Assembly: GCA_963792205.1 (NCBI GenBank)
Contig: CAWBVI010000004.1
Location: 992,001-1,056,000 of the forward strand
Reading direction: 5' to 3'
Length of the DNA: 64,000 nt
Origin: DATDAH01 sp963792205
GTDB lineage: Bacteria > Actinomycetota > Acidimicrobiia > Acidimicrobiales > DATDAH01
Below are positions 1 to 8,141 of this stretch, piece by piece; positions within the stretch are counted from its first letter, which is position 1, and every line of letters starts with the position of its first letter. The notes beneath the pieces are model-generated. The model was not told where the DNA came from. It did no database searches and saw only the letters and a program-made list of their open reading frames with translations. Position numbers and translations under genes: made by a program.

Positions 1-1
1 G

Positions 2-394
<393 letters not shown>

Positions 395-412
395 CTTGAC
401 CGCCCGGTCAAG
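395..412. promoter_or_regulatory. Palindromic operator, TetR-family type
   Basis: CTTGACC-GCCC-GGTCAAG is a perfect 7-bp inverted repeat with a 4-bp centre, 21 bp upstream of the metallo-hydrolase start. Palindromes of the TTGACCG...CGGTCAA kind are typical TetR-family operators in lipid and acyl-CoA genes of actinobacteria. A TAGCTT -10-like box at 416-421 follows directly, so a bound repressor would occlude the promoter. No tetR gene is in the window. Confidence 0.5.
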
Positions 413-432
413 CGGATAGCTTCAGCCGCACG

Positions 433-1497
433 ATGCGCCAGGAGCAGGAGGAAGCCCGGACCGAGGTGGTCGAGGTGGCCCCCGGCATCCTGCGGGCCCA
501 GATCCCGATCAACTTCACGGGCCTCGGCCACGTCAACACCTACCTGCTCGAGGACGAACGGGGCTGGACGGCGATCGACCCCGGCCTGCCCGGCCCGAAG
601 GTCTGGAAGGCGCTGAAGCACCGGCTCCGCCAGGCCGGGGCCAAGATCCGCGACGTCCACACCGTCATCGTCACGCACTCCCATCCGGACCACTTCGGCA
701 GCGCCGAGAAGCTCCGGCGGGCATCCGGCGGCCAGATGGTCGCGGCCACGGACTTCCGCACGTTCTTCGACCTGCTCGAACCCGACCTGGCCGAGTCGCC
801 GCCGGACCGGAGCTCCCCGTCCGACGACGCGGCCGCCCTCGACCGGCTCCGGAAGCGCTTCGACCAGAAGACCCCCTGGGGCGGGGAGATGCCCCGGCCG
901 CCCCTCCCGGGCGCGGGGCCGAGCGGTTGGGCGAAGCGCAAGATGGCGGGCCGCTACTTCATGGCCCCGCGGCCCGACCGCCGGCTGGCCGACGGCGAGG
1001 TGGCCACGTTCGGCCGCCGCGAGTTCGTCGCCGTGCACACCCCCGGCCACACCGCCGACCACCTCTGCCTGTTCGACCCCAGCGACGGGGTGCTGCTGTC
1101 CGGCGACCACGTCCTCCCGAGCATCACGCCCCACATCTCGGGGCTCGGCTCGGTCAGCGACGACCCCCTGGCGGACTTCGTCGGCTCGCTCGACAAGGTC
1201 GCCGCCCTGGACGGGGTCCAGACCGTGCTCCCCGCCCACGGGCACCCGTTCGACAACCTGCAGGAACGGGTGGACGACATCAAGCGGCACCACGACGAGC
1301 GCCTGGCCAAGCTGACCGAGATCTCCCACGCCGTCGGTGAGGCCGACGTGGAGACCCTCATGCGCGAGCTGTTCAGCGAGCGGGCGTGGGGCAACATGGC
1401 CGAGGCGGAGACCTACGCCCACCTCGAGCACCTCCGCATCGCCGGCTTGGCGGACAACCGCTGGCAGGACGGCCTCCTGCGCTACACGGTGGCCTGA
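433..1497 (+). CDS. MBL-fold metallo-hydrolase
   Basis: A 354-residue metallo-beta-lactamase-fold hydrolase, probably a dinuclear zinc hydrolase acting on a thioester or ester. THSHPDH at residues 81-87 supplies the HxHxDH metal ligands. HTPGHT near residue 200 and LSGDH near 223 give the third and fourth ligand motifs, and PAHGHP follows as the last histidine motif. The C-terminal 70 residues (from about 285) form the helical winged tail seen in the glyoxalase-II-like subgroup that is often next to acyl-CoA genes. The operator-like palindrome just upstream suggests TetR control. The gene overlaps the 3' end of the convergent thioesterase by 16 bp. Substrate is unknown. Confidence 0.85.
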   Translation: MRQEQEEARTEVVEVAPGILRAQIPINFTGLGHVNTYLLEDERGWTAIDPGLPGPKVWKALKHRLRQAGAKIRDVHTVIVTHSHPDHFGSAEKLRRASGGQMVAATDFRTFFDLLEPDLAESPPDRSSPSDDAAALDRLRKRFDQKTPWGGEMPRPPLPGAGPSGWAKRKMAGRYFMAPRPDRRLADGEVATFGRREFVAVHTPGHTADHLCLFDPSDGVLLSGDHVLPSITPHISGLGSVSDDPLADFVGSLDKVAALDGVQTVLPAHGHPFDNLQERVDDIKRHHDERLAKLTEISHAVGEADVETLMRELFSERAWGNMAEAETYAHLEHLRIAGLADNRWQDGLLRYTVA

Positions 1498-2207
1498 ACT
1501 CGCGTCGACGCCCTCACCTGCCCGTCGACCACCCACCACTGCAGGAAGCCCCGCTCGACGTCCGCGGTGACGAGGGTGACGGGTTCGTCCCGCACCACGC
1601 CCTCCCGGTACTCGATCTCGGCCCGGAGGGGCGCGTCGAGGCCCTTGCGGGCGGCCAGTTCGGCGTCGGCCGGCAGCCAGTAGGCCGCGTTGTTGACGTG
1701 GGCCAGGGCGTCGAAGTCGCTGAAGCGCAGGGGCCAGGGCCGCTCCTCGCCCTCAGGACGGTCCGGCAGCGTCCGGCGGGCCCGCACCGCCGTGTCGGTG
1801 ACGCCGGGTCCCCACACGGCGAAGAAGGTGGGGCCGAGCGGGACGGGACGGCCGGTCTCGCGGTCGACGTGGATCCAGAGGGCCTCGGTCTCGATCCGAC
1901 CACCGACGTCACCGTCGAAGGTCGTCCGCCGCACCGCCCACCGGCGGCCGTAGCCCGAGCACCAGGTGGAGACCGTGAGGTCCTCCCGCTGAACCGGCCA
2001 TTGGGTCACATCGATGCGGGTTCGCCGCACCACCCACCCGGCGTCCTCGCCCGGCGCCCCGTCGAGGGCGTCGTCGGTCGCCACGTCCTGGAGGAGGCGG
2101 GCGATGCCGTCGAGGCGGAGACGGCCCTTCGGGCTGACATCGCCCAAGCGGACCCGCGTGGGCATCGAGTACACCCGGCTCTCGGGGGGTGCAGGGGCCA
2201 GCTCCAC
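1482..2207 (-). CDS. Acyl-ACP thioesterase family protein (double hot-dog)
   Basis: About 241 residues resembling FatA/FatB-type acyl-ACP thioesterases, which release fatty acids from acyl-ACP. The N-terminal hot-dog carries RLGDVSPKGRLRLDGIARLLQDVATDDA, and the second repeat carries FSDFDALAHVNNAAYW, equivalent to the family's DxNxHVNN active-site strand. The open frame extends upstream to 2318, but that part shows no family similarity and crosses the promoter region of the whiB7 leader. I therefore chose the GTG at 2207; an ATG at 2165 is possible. It is divergent from the whiB7 transcription unit and convergent with the MBL hydrolase gene. Confidence 0.8.
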   Translation of the reverse strand: MELAPAPPESRVYSMPTRVRLGDVSPKGRLRLDGIARLLQDVATDDALDGAPGEDAGWVVRRTRIDVTQWPVQREDLTVSTWCSGYGRRWAVRRTTFDGDVGGRIETEALWIHVDRETGRPVPLGPTFFAVWGPGVTDTAVRARRTLPDRPEGEERPWPLRFSDFDALAHVNNAAYWLPADAELAARKGLDAPLRAEIEYREGVVRDEPVTLVTADVERGFLQWWVVDGQVRASTRVQATV

Positions 2208-2241
2208 GGCGCCGAAGGTAAGCGCTGGCCGGGGTGTGCCG

Positions 2242-2280
2242 ATAAATACGTTGACAGGGCCTCGGACCCCGTGGTCGGAT
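2242..2280 (+). promoter_or_regulatory. whiB7 promoter with AT-rich WhiB7 box
   Basis: TTGACA at 2251-2256 is a consensus -35, followed after 18 bp by TCGGAT (2275-2280) as a weak -10. Two bases upstream of the -35 lies ATAAATA (2242-2248), a striking AT run in a very GC-rich region. WhiB7-regulated promoters of mycobacteria have an AT-rich block in just this place, bound by the WhiB7 AT-hook. The arrangement suggests positive autoregulation of the downstream whiB7. Confidence 0.6.
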
Positions 2281-2320
2281 GACCCGGCCCGAGAACCAGG
2301 CAATCGACAGGACCGCACCG

Positions 2321-2518
2321 ATGACCAGCTACGCGACGACCAAGGTGAGCAGCGCCGCTGCCGCCGTCGACGCGCGCCTGGCCGCGTATCCGTCGACCTG
2401 GCAGCCGTGCACCACCGTGCTCTCCGCCAACGTCGCCGAGAAGGCGATTCGGGTGCGGATGCACGATGGCAACGGCTTTCTCACCACCCGCCGGCTGAAG
2501 GAGCGCTCCTCCCCCTGA
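2321..2518 (+). CDS. Upstream leader ORF of whiB7 (65 codons)
   Basis: Starts at an ATG with AGGA 8 nt upstream and ends 27 nt before the terminator hairpin at 2545. The product has no recognisable domain and begins MTSYATTK. Position argues for a regulatory role: it sits between the whiB7 promoter and a Rho-independent terminator, like the upstream ORF of the mycobacterial whiB7 and streptomycete wblC leaders. Its last codons cover segments at 2472-2478 and 2487-2496 that can pair with the 5' arm of the terminator. Translation to the stop would mask these and favour termination; stalled or absent ribosomes would free them. An upstream in-frame ATG at 2279 overlaps the -10 and is unlikely. 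Confidence 0.5.
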   Translation: MTSYATTKVSSAAAAVDARLAAYPSTWQPCTTVLSANVAEKAIRVRMHDGNGFLTTRRLKERSSP

Positions 2519-2544
2519 CAGGGACACGAGGAACGAAGATCCGG

Positions 2545-2580
2545 AAGCCGTCGGGAAAATCCCGGCGGCTTTCTTGGTTT
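2545..2580 (+). terminator. Rho-independent terminator in whiB7 leader (attenuator)
   Basis: A 12-bp stem AAGCCGTCGGGA / TCCCGGCGGCTT (2545-2556 and 2560-2571, one G-U pair) closes a three-base AAA loop and is followed by TTTCTTGGTTTTT. It lies 77 bp before the whiB7 start codon, so full-length whiB7 mRNA requires read-through. Competing pairings of its 5' arm with 2472-2478 (exact) and 2487-2496 (one mismatch) make an antiterminator possible. Confidence 0.8.
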
Positions 2581-2656
2581 TTCGGCCCCGGGCCCCTGTC
2601 ACACCGATCACCGACCAACAACCCAACGACGAACATCACAGGAAGGGGATCCTCCG

Positions 2657-3019
2657 ATGCTCGCCGCACTCCCCACAATCGAAGAGGAAGAGAAGGGCTG
2701 GGAGGCCCGGGCCGCGTGCCGTGACGGCAGCGGGGCCCTGACCCACCTGTTCTTCTCCGAGGAGCTCCAGGACATCGCCCGGGCCAAGCGCATCTGCGCC
2801 GAGTGCCCGGTGATCGAGCCGTGCCTCGCGGGCGCCCTCGAACGGCGTGAGCCGTGGGGCGTCTGGGGTGGCCAGCTCATCCTGAACGGACGGATCCTCG
2901 CCAACAAGCGGCGCCGGGGCCGTCCGCCCAAGCACCCGCGGCCCGAGGACCAGCTGCCGGTCATCCCGATCCCCGAACGGCTCCGCGAGACGATCGGGGC
3001 CGAGATCGGCGCCGCCTGA
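2657..3019 (+). CDS. whiB7: WhiB7-type iron-sulfur transcription factor
   Basis: A 120-residue Wbl protein. Four cysteines at 21, 47, 50 and 56 bind a [4Fe-4S] cluster, EPWGVWGG at about 65-72 is the turn that contacts sigma A, and the C-terminal AT-hook RRRGRPPK (85-92) is the hallmark of WhiB7 rather than other Wbl classes. WhiB7 activates intrinsic antibiotic-resistance genes when translation or membranes are disturbed. A strong AGGAAGG ribosome site precedes the ATG. The tail after the AT-hook is about 28 residues longer than in mycobacterial WhiB7. Upstream, the AT-box promoter, leader ORF and terminator repeat the known whiB7 attenuation layout. Confidence 0.9.
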   Translation: MLAALPTIEEEEKGWEARAACRDGSGALTHLFFSEELQDIARAKRICAECPVIEPCLAGALERREPWGVWGGQLILNGRILANKRRRGRPPKHPRPEDQLPVIPIPERLRETIGAEIGAA

Positions 3020-3108
3020 CCGCCATCAAGGGGCAGGCGGGGGTGACGCACCGTCGTGGACATCCCCCCTCCACGACGGACTGCGAACCCCCGTCTGCCC
3101 GGTGGCTC

Positions 3109-3114
3109 TAGGTT
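3109..3114 (+). promoter_or_regulatory. Leaderless -10 box (TAGGTT) of M28 peptidase gene
   Basis: TAGGTT ends six bases before the ATG at 3121 and no Shine-Dalgarno sequence lies between. This fits an actinobacterial leaderless promoter in which transcription starts at the start codon. Confidence 0.4.
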
Positions 3115-3120
3115 GACCGG

Positions 3121-4365
3121 ATGCGCTCACGGGCCCTCGTCCTCGCCGTCGTCCTCCTGGTCGCCGGCTGTTCGTCCGACGACTCGGGGGAGGGCGCGTC
3201 CGACGAGGACACGACCTCGACCTCGACCTCGACCTCGGCACCGACGACGACCACCACCCCGGTCATCGACGCCGAGCGCTACCAGGGCGTGGTCGAAGCC
3301 CTGGCCGACGACGAGATGGAGGGCCGGGACAACCAGACCACCGGCTCCGAACTGGCCCAGGACTTCCTCGTCGACCAACTGGCGCAGTTCACCGACCCCG
3401 TGCCGGGAGCGACCGACGACGGCTACCGCTGGGCCTTCCCCGAGGGCACCAACCTCATCGGGATGATCCCCGGCGGTGACCTGGCCGACGAGTACGTGGT
3501 CCTCGGCGCCCACTACGACCACCTCGGCCAGGACTGCCCGACCGACGTGCCCGGCGACGACGTCTGCAACGGTGCCGCGGACAACGCCAGCGGGGTCGCG
3601 GCCGCCCTCGAGGTCGGCCGGGCGCTGGCCTCGGCGCCCGAGCCGCCCCGGCGATCGGTGCTCATCGCCCTCTGGGACGCCGAAGAGGACGGCCTGCTCG
3701 GATCGGTGGCCTACGTGGCCGAGCCGGCGGTCCCCCTCGAGGACACGGTCACCTACGTGAACTGGGACATCCAGGGCACGAACCTGAGCCCCTCGCTGAC
3801 CGACCTGACCGTCATGGTCGGGGCCGAGACCGGGGGGCCGAACCTCGTGGCCGCGGCGCAGGCCGCCAGCGAGGCGACGCCGTTGCAGGAGCTCGCCCTG
3901 AGCCTGCTCTTCGGCCAGGGCCGCAGCGACCACGCCACGTTCGCGGCGGCGGGGGTGCCGACCGTGTTCTTCACCGACGCCAACAACGGCTGCTACCACA
4001 CCTCCCAGGACGACCTGGAGCACCTGGACATCGACAAGCTCGGTCAGCAGATCGAGACGGGTCTGCTCCTGGCCGGCGACCTGGCCACGACCGACGAGGT
4101 GCCCACCTTCGTCGAGGACACCCCGCCGGCCACCTACGACGATGCGGTGTCGATGTTCGCGGTCGTCGACGGCTCCCAGGACGACTTCGACCGGTTCACG
4201 CCCGAGCAGCGGGCGCTGATCGAACAGTTCCTCACCGATCTCGGGGCCATCGTCGACGCCGGCGCGGGGTCCTTCGACGACGCCGCCGTGAGCACCCTGC
4301 TCGGGGGCTCGGTGGACCTCGTGGGGGCCCTCTCGGAGTCCGCCTGCGAGGGCTTCGTCGACTGA
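3121..4365 (+). CDS. M28-family zinc aminopeptidase, lipoprotein
   Basis: A 414-residue exported metallopeptidase. The signal peptide ends in LLVAGC, making Cys17 the lipidated residue, followed by an acidic Ser/Thr-rich linker to about residue 47. The M28 ligands appear in order: His in GAHYDHLG, bridging Asp in AADNASG, catalytic Glu in DAEEDG, Asp in VNWDIQG, and His in NNGCYHTSQDD. It would act outside the membrane, releasing amino acids from peptides. It leads a same-strand run with tlpA-like and ccdA genes. The start is fixed by the signal peptide and a -10 box six bases upstream. Confidence 0.88.
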   Translation: MRSRALVLAVVLLVAGCSSDDSGEGASDEDTTSTSTSTSAPTTTTTPVIDAERYQGVVEALADDEMEGRDNQTTGSELAQDFLVDQLAQFTDPVPGATDDGYRWAFPEGTNLIGMIPGGDLADEYVVLGAHYDHLGQDCPTDVPGDDVCNGAADNASGVAAALEVGRALASAPEPPRRSVLIALWDAEEDGLLGSVAYVAEPAVPLEDTVTYVNWDIQGTNLSPSLTDLTVMVGAETGGPNLVAAAQAASEATPLQELALSLLFGQGRSDHATFAAAGVPTVFFTDANNGCYHTSQDDLEHLDIDKLGQQIETGLLLAGDLATTDEVPTFVEDTPPATYDDAVSMFAVVDGSQDDFDRFTPEQRALIEQFLTDLGAIVDAGAGSFDDAAVSTLLGGSVDLVGALSESACEGFVD

Positions 4366-4386
4366 CGCCCGGCGCCGGACCAGCGG

Positions 4387-4392
4387 TACCGT
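4387..4392 (+). promoter_or_regulatory. Leaderless -10 box (TACCGT) of tlpA-like gene
   Basis: TACCGT ends eight bases before the ATG at 4401 with no Shine-Dalgarno sequence in between. It suggests that tlpA-ccdA has its own leaderless promoter apart from the peptidase gene. Confidence 0.35.
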
Positions 4393-4400
4393 CCCCGGCC

Positions 4401-4991
4401 ATGGCCAGCACCCGCACCCGGAGCCCGCTGGCGGTGACGCTCGTCGCCGCGGTGCTCGCGGCCCTCGTGGCGGCGCTGGTCCTGAGCTTCGTCCTCGACG
4501 ACGACGAGGCCGCCGACGGCAACGCCCCGGTGCTGACGTTGGATCCCGACGGCGGGACCGTGCCGCAGGTCGACCTCAGCGGCGAGCCCGCGCCCGACTT
4601 CGCCTACGAGCCGCTCACGGGCGGCGACGACGTGGACTTCGCCGCCTTCCGGGACGGCCGGCCCGCGGTGATCAACTTCTTCGCCCAGTGGTGCCCGCCG
4701 TGCGTCCGGGAGATGCCGACCTTCGAGGAGGCGTACCAGGAGCACGGCGACCAGGTGGCGTTCCTCGGCCTGTCCTACAACGAGACCGCCGAGGAGGGCG
4801 CCGAGCTGGTCGAGCGCACCGGCGTCACCTACGCGACCGGGCGGGACCCGGACGGCGACATCATCACCGCGTTCTCCGGCCTGGGGATGCCGACCACGAT
4901 CTTCATCGCCGCCGACGGCACGATCACGACGTCGCACACCGGCCCCCTCTCGGCCGGCGAGCTGGAGGAGGAGCTGGAGAGCCTGGTGTGA
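4401..4991 (+). CDS. TlpA/ResA-like membrane-anchored thioredoxin
   Basis: A 196-residue thiol-disulfide oxidoreductase. One N-terminal transmembrane anchor (about 12-31) is followed by an acidic linker and a redoxin domain with active site WCPPC (Cys98, Cys101). The cis-proline loop GMPTT lies near residue 160. It probably reduces disulfides outside the membrane for cytochrome c or oxidase maturation, taking electrons from CcdA. It is four bases upstream of ccdA, its usual redox partner, so the pair is almost certainly an operon. It could serve heme insertion into the caa3 oxidase encoded further along. Confidence 0.87.
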   Translation: MASTRTRSPLAVTLVAAVLAALVAALVLSFVLDDDEAADGNAPVLTLDPDGGTVPQVDLSGEPAPDFAYEPLTGGDDVDFAAFRDGRPAVINFFAQWCPPCVREMPTFEEAYQEHGDQVAFLGLSYNETAEEGAELVERTGVTYATGRDPDGDIITAFSGLGMPTTIFIAADGTITTSHTGPLSAGELEEELESLV

Positions 4992-4995
4992 GCGC

Positions 4996-5844
4996 GTGAT
5001 CGATGCCCCGCTGGCTCTCGCGTTCACGGCCGGGATGGTGGCGACGGTGAACCCCTGCGGCTTCGCGATGCTGCCGGCCTACCTGGCCTTCTTCCTCGGC
5101 CTGGAGGGCCCGGAGGACGACCGGGCGGGGGTGACCCGGGCGCTGGCGGTCGGCGCCGCGGTGACCCTGGGCTTCGTGGCCGTTTTCGCGGCCATCGGGG
5201 CGCTGATCTCGCACCTGTCCCTCGCCGTCGACGACTGGTTCCCGCAGATGACGATCGTCGTCGGCGTGCTCCTGGTGGCCCTCGGGATCGCCATGCTGGC
5301 CGGCTTCGAGCTCCGTGTGGCCCTGCCCCACATCGAACGCGGGGGCCGCGACCGCACGGTGGTCTCGATGTTCGTGTTCGGGGTGTCCTACGCGGTGGCC
5401 TCGCTGAGCTGCACGCTCCCGATCTTCCTCAGCGTGGTGGCGGGGACGTTCAGTCGCTCGAATGCGGTGTCCGGCATCGCCATGTACGTGATGTTCGCTC
5501 TCGGCATGGGCCTGGTCCTGACCGTGCTCACCCTGGGACTGGCCCTCGCCCGTCGTTCGGTCGTGCACCGGATCCGGTCGGTGTTGCCGGTGATCAGCAG
5601 GGTGGCCGGCGGCCTCCTCGTGGTCGCCGGGACCTACTTCACCTGGTACGGCATCTACGAGCTGCGCATCCGGGACGACCCGCGCACCGAAGCCGGCCCC
5701 GTGGACACCGTGACCGGATGGAGCGCCGACATCACCGCGTGGGTGGAGGACATCGGCGCGGTTCGGCTCGGCCTCGTCCTCGGGATCGTGGTCTGTGCGG
5801 CCCTCCTCTACGTGCTGCTCCGGCCCACGACGGCCGACGACTGA
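4996..5844 (+). CDS. ccdA: CcdA/DsbD-type transmembrane thiol reductase
   Basis: A 282-residue polytopic membrane protein that carries reducing equivalents from cytoplasmic thioredoxin to extracytoplasmic TlpA/ResA proteins. The two redox cysteines are visible: Cys21 in TVNPCGFAMLP of the first helix and a second at about 139 in ASLSCTLPIF. Six or seven hydrophobic helices are present, with an extra C-terminal helix after a short charged loop. The start is GTG, four bases after the tlpA-like stop. The next gene overlaps its stop as TGATG, giving translational coupling. Confidence 0.88.
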   Translation: MIDAPLALAFTAGMVATVNPCGFAMLPAYLAFFLGLEGPEDDRAGVTRALAVGAAVTLGFVAVFAAIGALISHLSLAVDDWFPQMTIVVGVLLVALGIAMLAGFELRVALPHIERGGRDRTVVSMFVFGVSYAVASLSCTLPIFLSVVAGTFSRSNAVSGIAMYVMFALGMGLVLTVLTLGLALARRSVVHRIRSVLPVISRVAGGLLVVAGTYFTWYGIYELRIRDDPRTEAGPVDTVTGWSADITAWVEDIGAVRLGLVLGIVVCAALLYVLLRPTTADD

Positions 5845-6428
5845 TGCTGGCGGAGCTGCTGGCCCATGACGGGGTCGAGGAGCACCTCGAGCTCCGGGGG
5901 ACGGTCGGCTTCCTCGCCCTCCACGGGGGGTCGCTGGAGCGGGAGACCGATCGCATCGCCCGGGAAGCGGCCGACACCGCCGGGGCCTCGCTCTACGCCG
6001 TGTGCCAACCGGACGACCTGCGTTGGCACATCCCGTCGGCCCGGATGGACCCGGCCGACAGCGACGCCCTCGCCGCGTTCCTCGCGCACGTGGACGTGGT
6101 GCTGTCGGTCCACGGCTATGGGCGGGACGGGCTGTTCACCACCCTCCTGCTGGGCGGTGGCAACCGGACGCTGGCGGCGCAGGTCGCCGGCCACCTTCGT
6201 GACGCACTGCCCGGCTACCGGATCGAGGACGACCTCGGCGCCATCCCGCAGCCGCTGCGGGGCCTGCACCGGGACAACCCGGTGAACCGGACCGCCGGCG
6301 GTGGGGTGCAGATCGAACTACCCCCTCGCATCCGCCTGCAGGGACCCAACGCCGACGCCGACGCCCGTCAGGCGCTGGTCGACGGCCTGGCCGCCGCGGC
6401 GGACTGGCTCACGGCCAGAGCCGGCTGA
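5844..6428 (+). CDS. Poly-gamma-glutamate hydrolase family protein
   Basis: A 194-residue protein resembling the zinc-dependent poly-gamma-glutamate hydrolase family (DUF867 type) found in phages and bacteria. GFLALHGGSLERETDRIA near residue 25 gives the His and Glu of the metal site, and SVHGYGRDG plus LHRDNPVNRT fit later motifs. The start overlaps the ccdA stop as TGATG. The 3' end overlaps the convergent pdxH by 20 bp. It has no signal peptide, so a cytoplasmic amidohydrolase role is equally possible. The true substrate is not shown by the sequence. Confidence 0.65.
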   Translation: MLAELLAHDGVEEHLELRGTVGFLALHGGSLERETDRIAREAADTAGASLYAVCQPDDLRWHIPSARMDPADSDALAAFLAHVDVVLSVHGYGRDGLFTTLLLGGGNRTLAAQVAGHLRDALPGYRIEDDLGAIPQPLRGLHRDNPVNRTAGGGVQIELPPRIRLQGPNADADARQALVDGLAAAADWLTARAG

Positions 6429-7050
6429 TCGCCCAACCGCCGTCCCCGTCGGGGGTGTAGGCGAAGCGGTCGTGGAGGCGGTCGGGGCGGCCGTTCCAGA
6501 ACTCCCACCGGTCGACGACGAGCACGTAGCCGCCCCAGCCGTCCGGTCGCGGGACCTCCTCGCCCTCCCAGCGCGCCGCCTCCTCGGCCACGGCCGCGAC
6601 CATCGTCGCCCGGTCCCCCACCGGCCGGCTCTGCTGCGAGGCCCGGGCGGCGAGCTGGCTCGACCGCGGCCGGGTGGCCCAGTAGGCGTCGGAGTCGTCA
6701 CCGGTCGCCCGGTGCACGGGCCCCTCCACCCGCACCTGGCGACCGATCGGCACCCACGCCAGGGCGAGGGCGCCGTGCGGGTTGGCCTCGAGGTCGCGGC
6801 CCTTCGGCGACTCGTAGTTCGTGTAGAAGCGCAGGCCGTCGGCGTCGATCCCCCGGAGGAGGACGTAGCGCACCGACGGTCGCCCCTCGGCGTCGGCCGT
6901 GGCCAGCGCCACGGCTTCCGGCTGGTGCACGCCCACCTCGACGGCGTGCTCGAACCAGGCCCGACACTGCGCGACCGGATCCGGATCCAGGTCCTCCCGC
7001 TCGAGGCCCTCCGCCAGGTGCTCGGCGTGCACCCCATCCAAGTCAGCCAT
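6409..7050 (-). CDS. pdxH: Pyridoxine/pyridoxamine 5'-phosphate oxidase
   Basis: A 213-residue FMN-dependent oxidase making pyridoxal 5'-phosphate, the cofactor needed by the decarboxylase encoded at 31.8 kb. Family features are RYVLLRGIDADGLRFYTNYESPKG (substrate and FMN binding), SQLAARASQQSRPV, and the C-terminal WEFWNGRPDRLHDRFAY block. The length is normal. The ATG directly abuts a perfect 14-bp inverted repeat, so the ribosome-binding region lies inside a hairpin arm and no clear Shine-Dalgarno sequence remains, which hints at translational control. Confidence 0.93.
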   Translation of the reverse strand: MADLDGVHAEHLAEGLEREDLDPDPVAQCRAWFEHAVEVGVHQPEAVALATADAEGRPSVRYVLLRGIDADGLRFYTNYESPKGRDLEANPHGALALAWVPIGRQVRVEGPVHRATGDDSDAYWATRPRSSQLAARASQQSRPVGDRATMVAAVAEEAARWEGEEVPRPDGWGGYVLVVDRWEFWNGRPDRLHDRFAYTPDGDGGWAISRLWP

Positions 7051-7093
7051 CTCGACGCAATAGCTAGCGGAAACCGAGGGCTATTGCGTCGAG
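7051..7093. repeat. Perfect 14-bp inverted repeat filling the radical SAM-pdxH gap
   Basis: CTCGACGCAATAGC (7051-7064) and GCTATTGCGTCGAG (7080-7093) are exact reverse complements around a 15-base loop. On the minus strand the stem begins one base after the radical SAM stop codon (7095-7097) and ends at the pdxH ATG, so it occupies essentially the whole 44-bp gap. There is no U-run, so a simple terminator is unlikely. mRNA processing, translational gating of pdxH, or a small mobile palindrome are alternatives. Confidence 0.75.
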
Positions 7094-7094
7094 T

Positions 7095-8126
7095 TCAAAG
7101 CCCGAGGTCGAGCTGGCGGGTGGGGGCGACGGGCTTGGGGCCCTCCCGGCCACTGGGCGAGTAGAGGGAGCGGGCGGGGGCCTTGGGCGGGGCGTCGTCG
7201 CCGAGGGCGTTGCGGAAGGCAGCGGCCAGGCGCCGGCGCTGCGGCTTGGGCAGGTACGAGCCCCGATACGAGCGCTCGTACTGCTGGGCCAGGTCGGGGC
7301 GGTGGGTCCGCACCCAGCCGAGGACGTGATCCTTGATGCCGGGCCGCAGGTGGAGCGGGACCGGGCCGGCGGGCCGCACGCCGATGGCCTTGCAGGCGTC
7401 GGCCACCTCGGCCAGCTGCTCGGGGGCGTCGGAGAGGCCGGGGAGGACGGGAGCCATGAGCACGCCGCAGGACACGCCGGCCGCGAGGAGCTGCTCGACG
7501 GCCCGGAGCCGCTGACGGGGATGCGGCGTGCCCGGCTCGGTCAGCCGCCAGACATCGTCGTCGAGGGTGCCCACCGAGAGGTCGACCCGGACCTCGGTGC
7601 GCCGGGCCGCCTCGGCGATGAGGTCGAGGTCGCGGAGGACGAGGGTGGACTTGGTCAGGATCGAGAAGGGGTTGGCGAACTCGCTGAGGACCTCGACCAC
7701 CTGCCGGGTGAGGCGGAACTTGCCCTCACAGCGCTGGTAGGGGTCGGTGTTGGTCCCCATGGCGATGGCCTCGCCCGCCCAGCGGCGGGGTGACAGCTCG
7801 GCCCGCAGCACCTCGGCGGCGTTGAGCTTGACCACGATGCGGCGGTCGAAGTCGTCGCCGATGTCGAGGCCGAGGTACTCGTGGGTGGGCCGGGCGAAGC
7901 AGTACACGCAGGCGTGGCTGCAGCCCCGGTAGACGTTGATGCTGTGGGCGAAGCCCAGGTAGGGCACGTCCACCTTGTTGATCACCGACCGGGCCCGCAC
8001 GCAGAGGAACTCCATCCCCCGGAACTCGCCCCGCCCGATCTGGCGCTCGACCAGGTCACCGAACAGGGACCCCTGGGCCTTGGGCGCGTCCTCCAGCTCC
8101 CAGCGCAGCTGTGGCTCGGTCACCAT
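7095..8126 (-). CDS. Radical SAM protein, Rv2578c/SplB-like, SOS-controlled
   Basis: A 343-residue radical SAM enzyme of the actinobacterial Rv2578c-like group related to spore photoproduct lyase. The [4Fe-4S] motif CSHACVYC (Cys69, 73, 76) is followed by ARPTHEYLGLD. Later segments include GTNTDPYQRCEGKFRLTR and STLVLRDLDL. An ATG at 8126 is preferred over the GTG one codon earlier. A perfect CGAAC-N4-GTTCG LexA box lies 16 bp upstream, so a role in DNA damage, perhaps photoproduct or adduct repair, is inferred. The actual substrate is unknown. Confidence 0.83.
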   Translation of the reverse strand: MVTEPQLRWELEDAPKAQGSLFGDLVERQIGRGEFRGMEFLCVRARSVINKVDVPYLGFAHSINVYRGCSHACVYCFARPTHEYLGLDIGDDFDRRIVVKLNAAEVLRAELSPRRWAGEAIAMGTNTDPYQRCEGKFRLTRQVVEVLSEFANPFSILTKSTLVLRDLDLIAEAARRTEVRVDLSVGTLDDDVWRLTEPGTPHPRQRLRAVEQLLAAGVSCGVLMAPVLPGLSDAPEQLAEVADACKAIGVRPAGPVPLHLRPGIKDHVLGWVRTHRPDLAQQYERSYRGSYLPKPQRRRLAAAFRNALGDDAPPKAPARSLYSPSGREGPKPVAPTRQLDLGL

Positions 8127-8141
8127 CACCCCGAGCCTAGA

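Noticed and set aside
7051..7093. Inverted repeat as a Rho-independent terminator
   Set aside because: The 15-base loop and lack of a T-run argue against it, and it abuts the next start codon.
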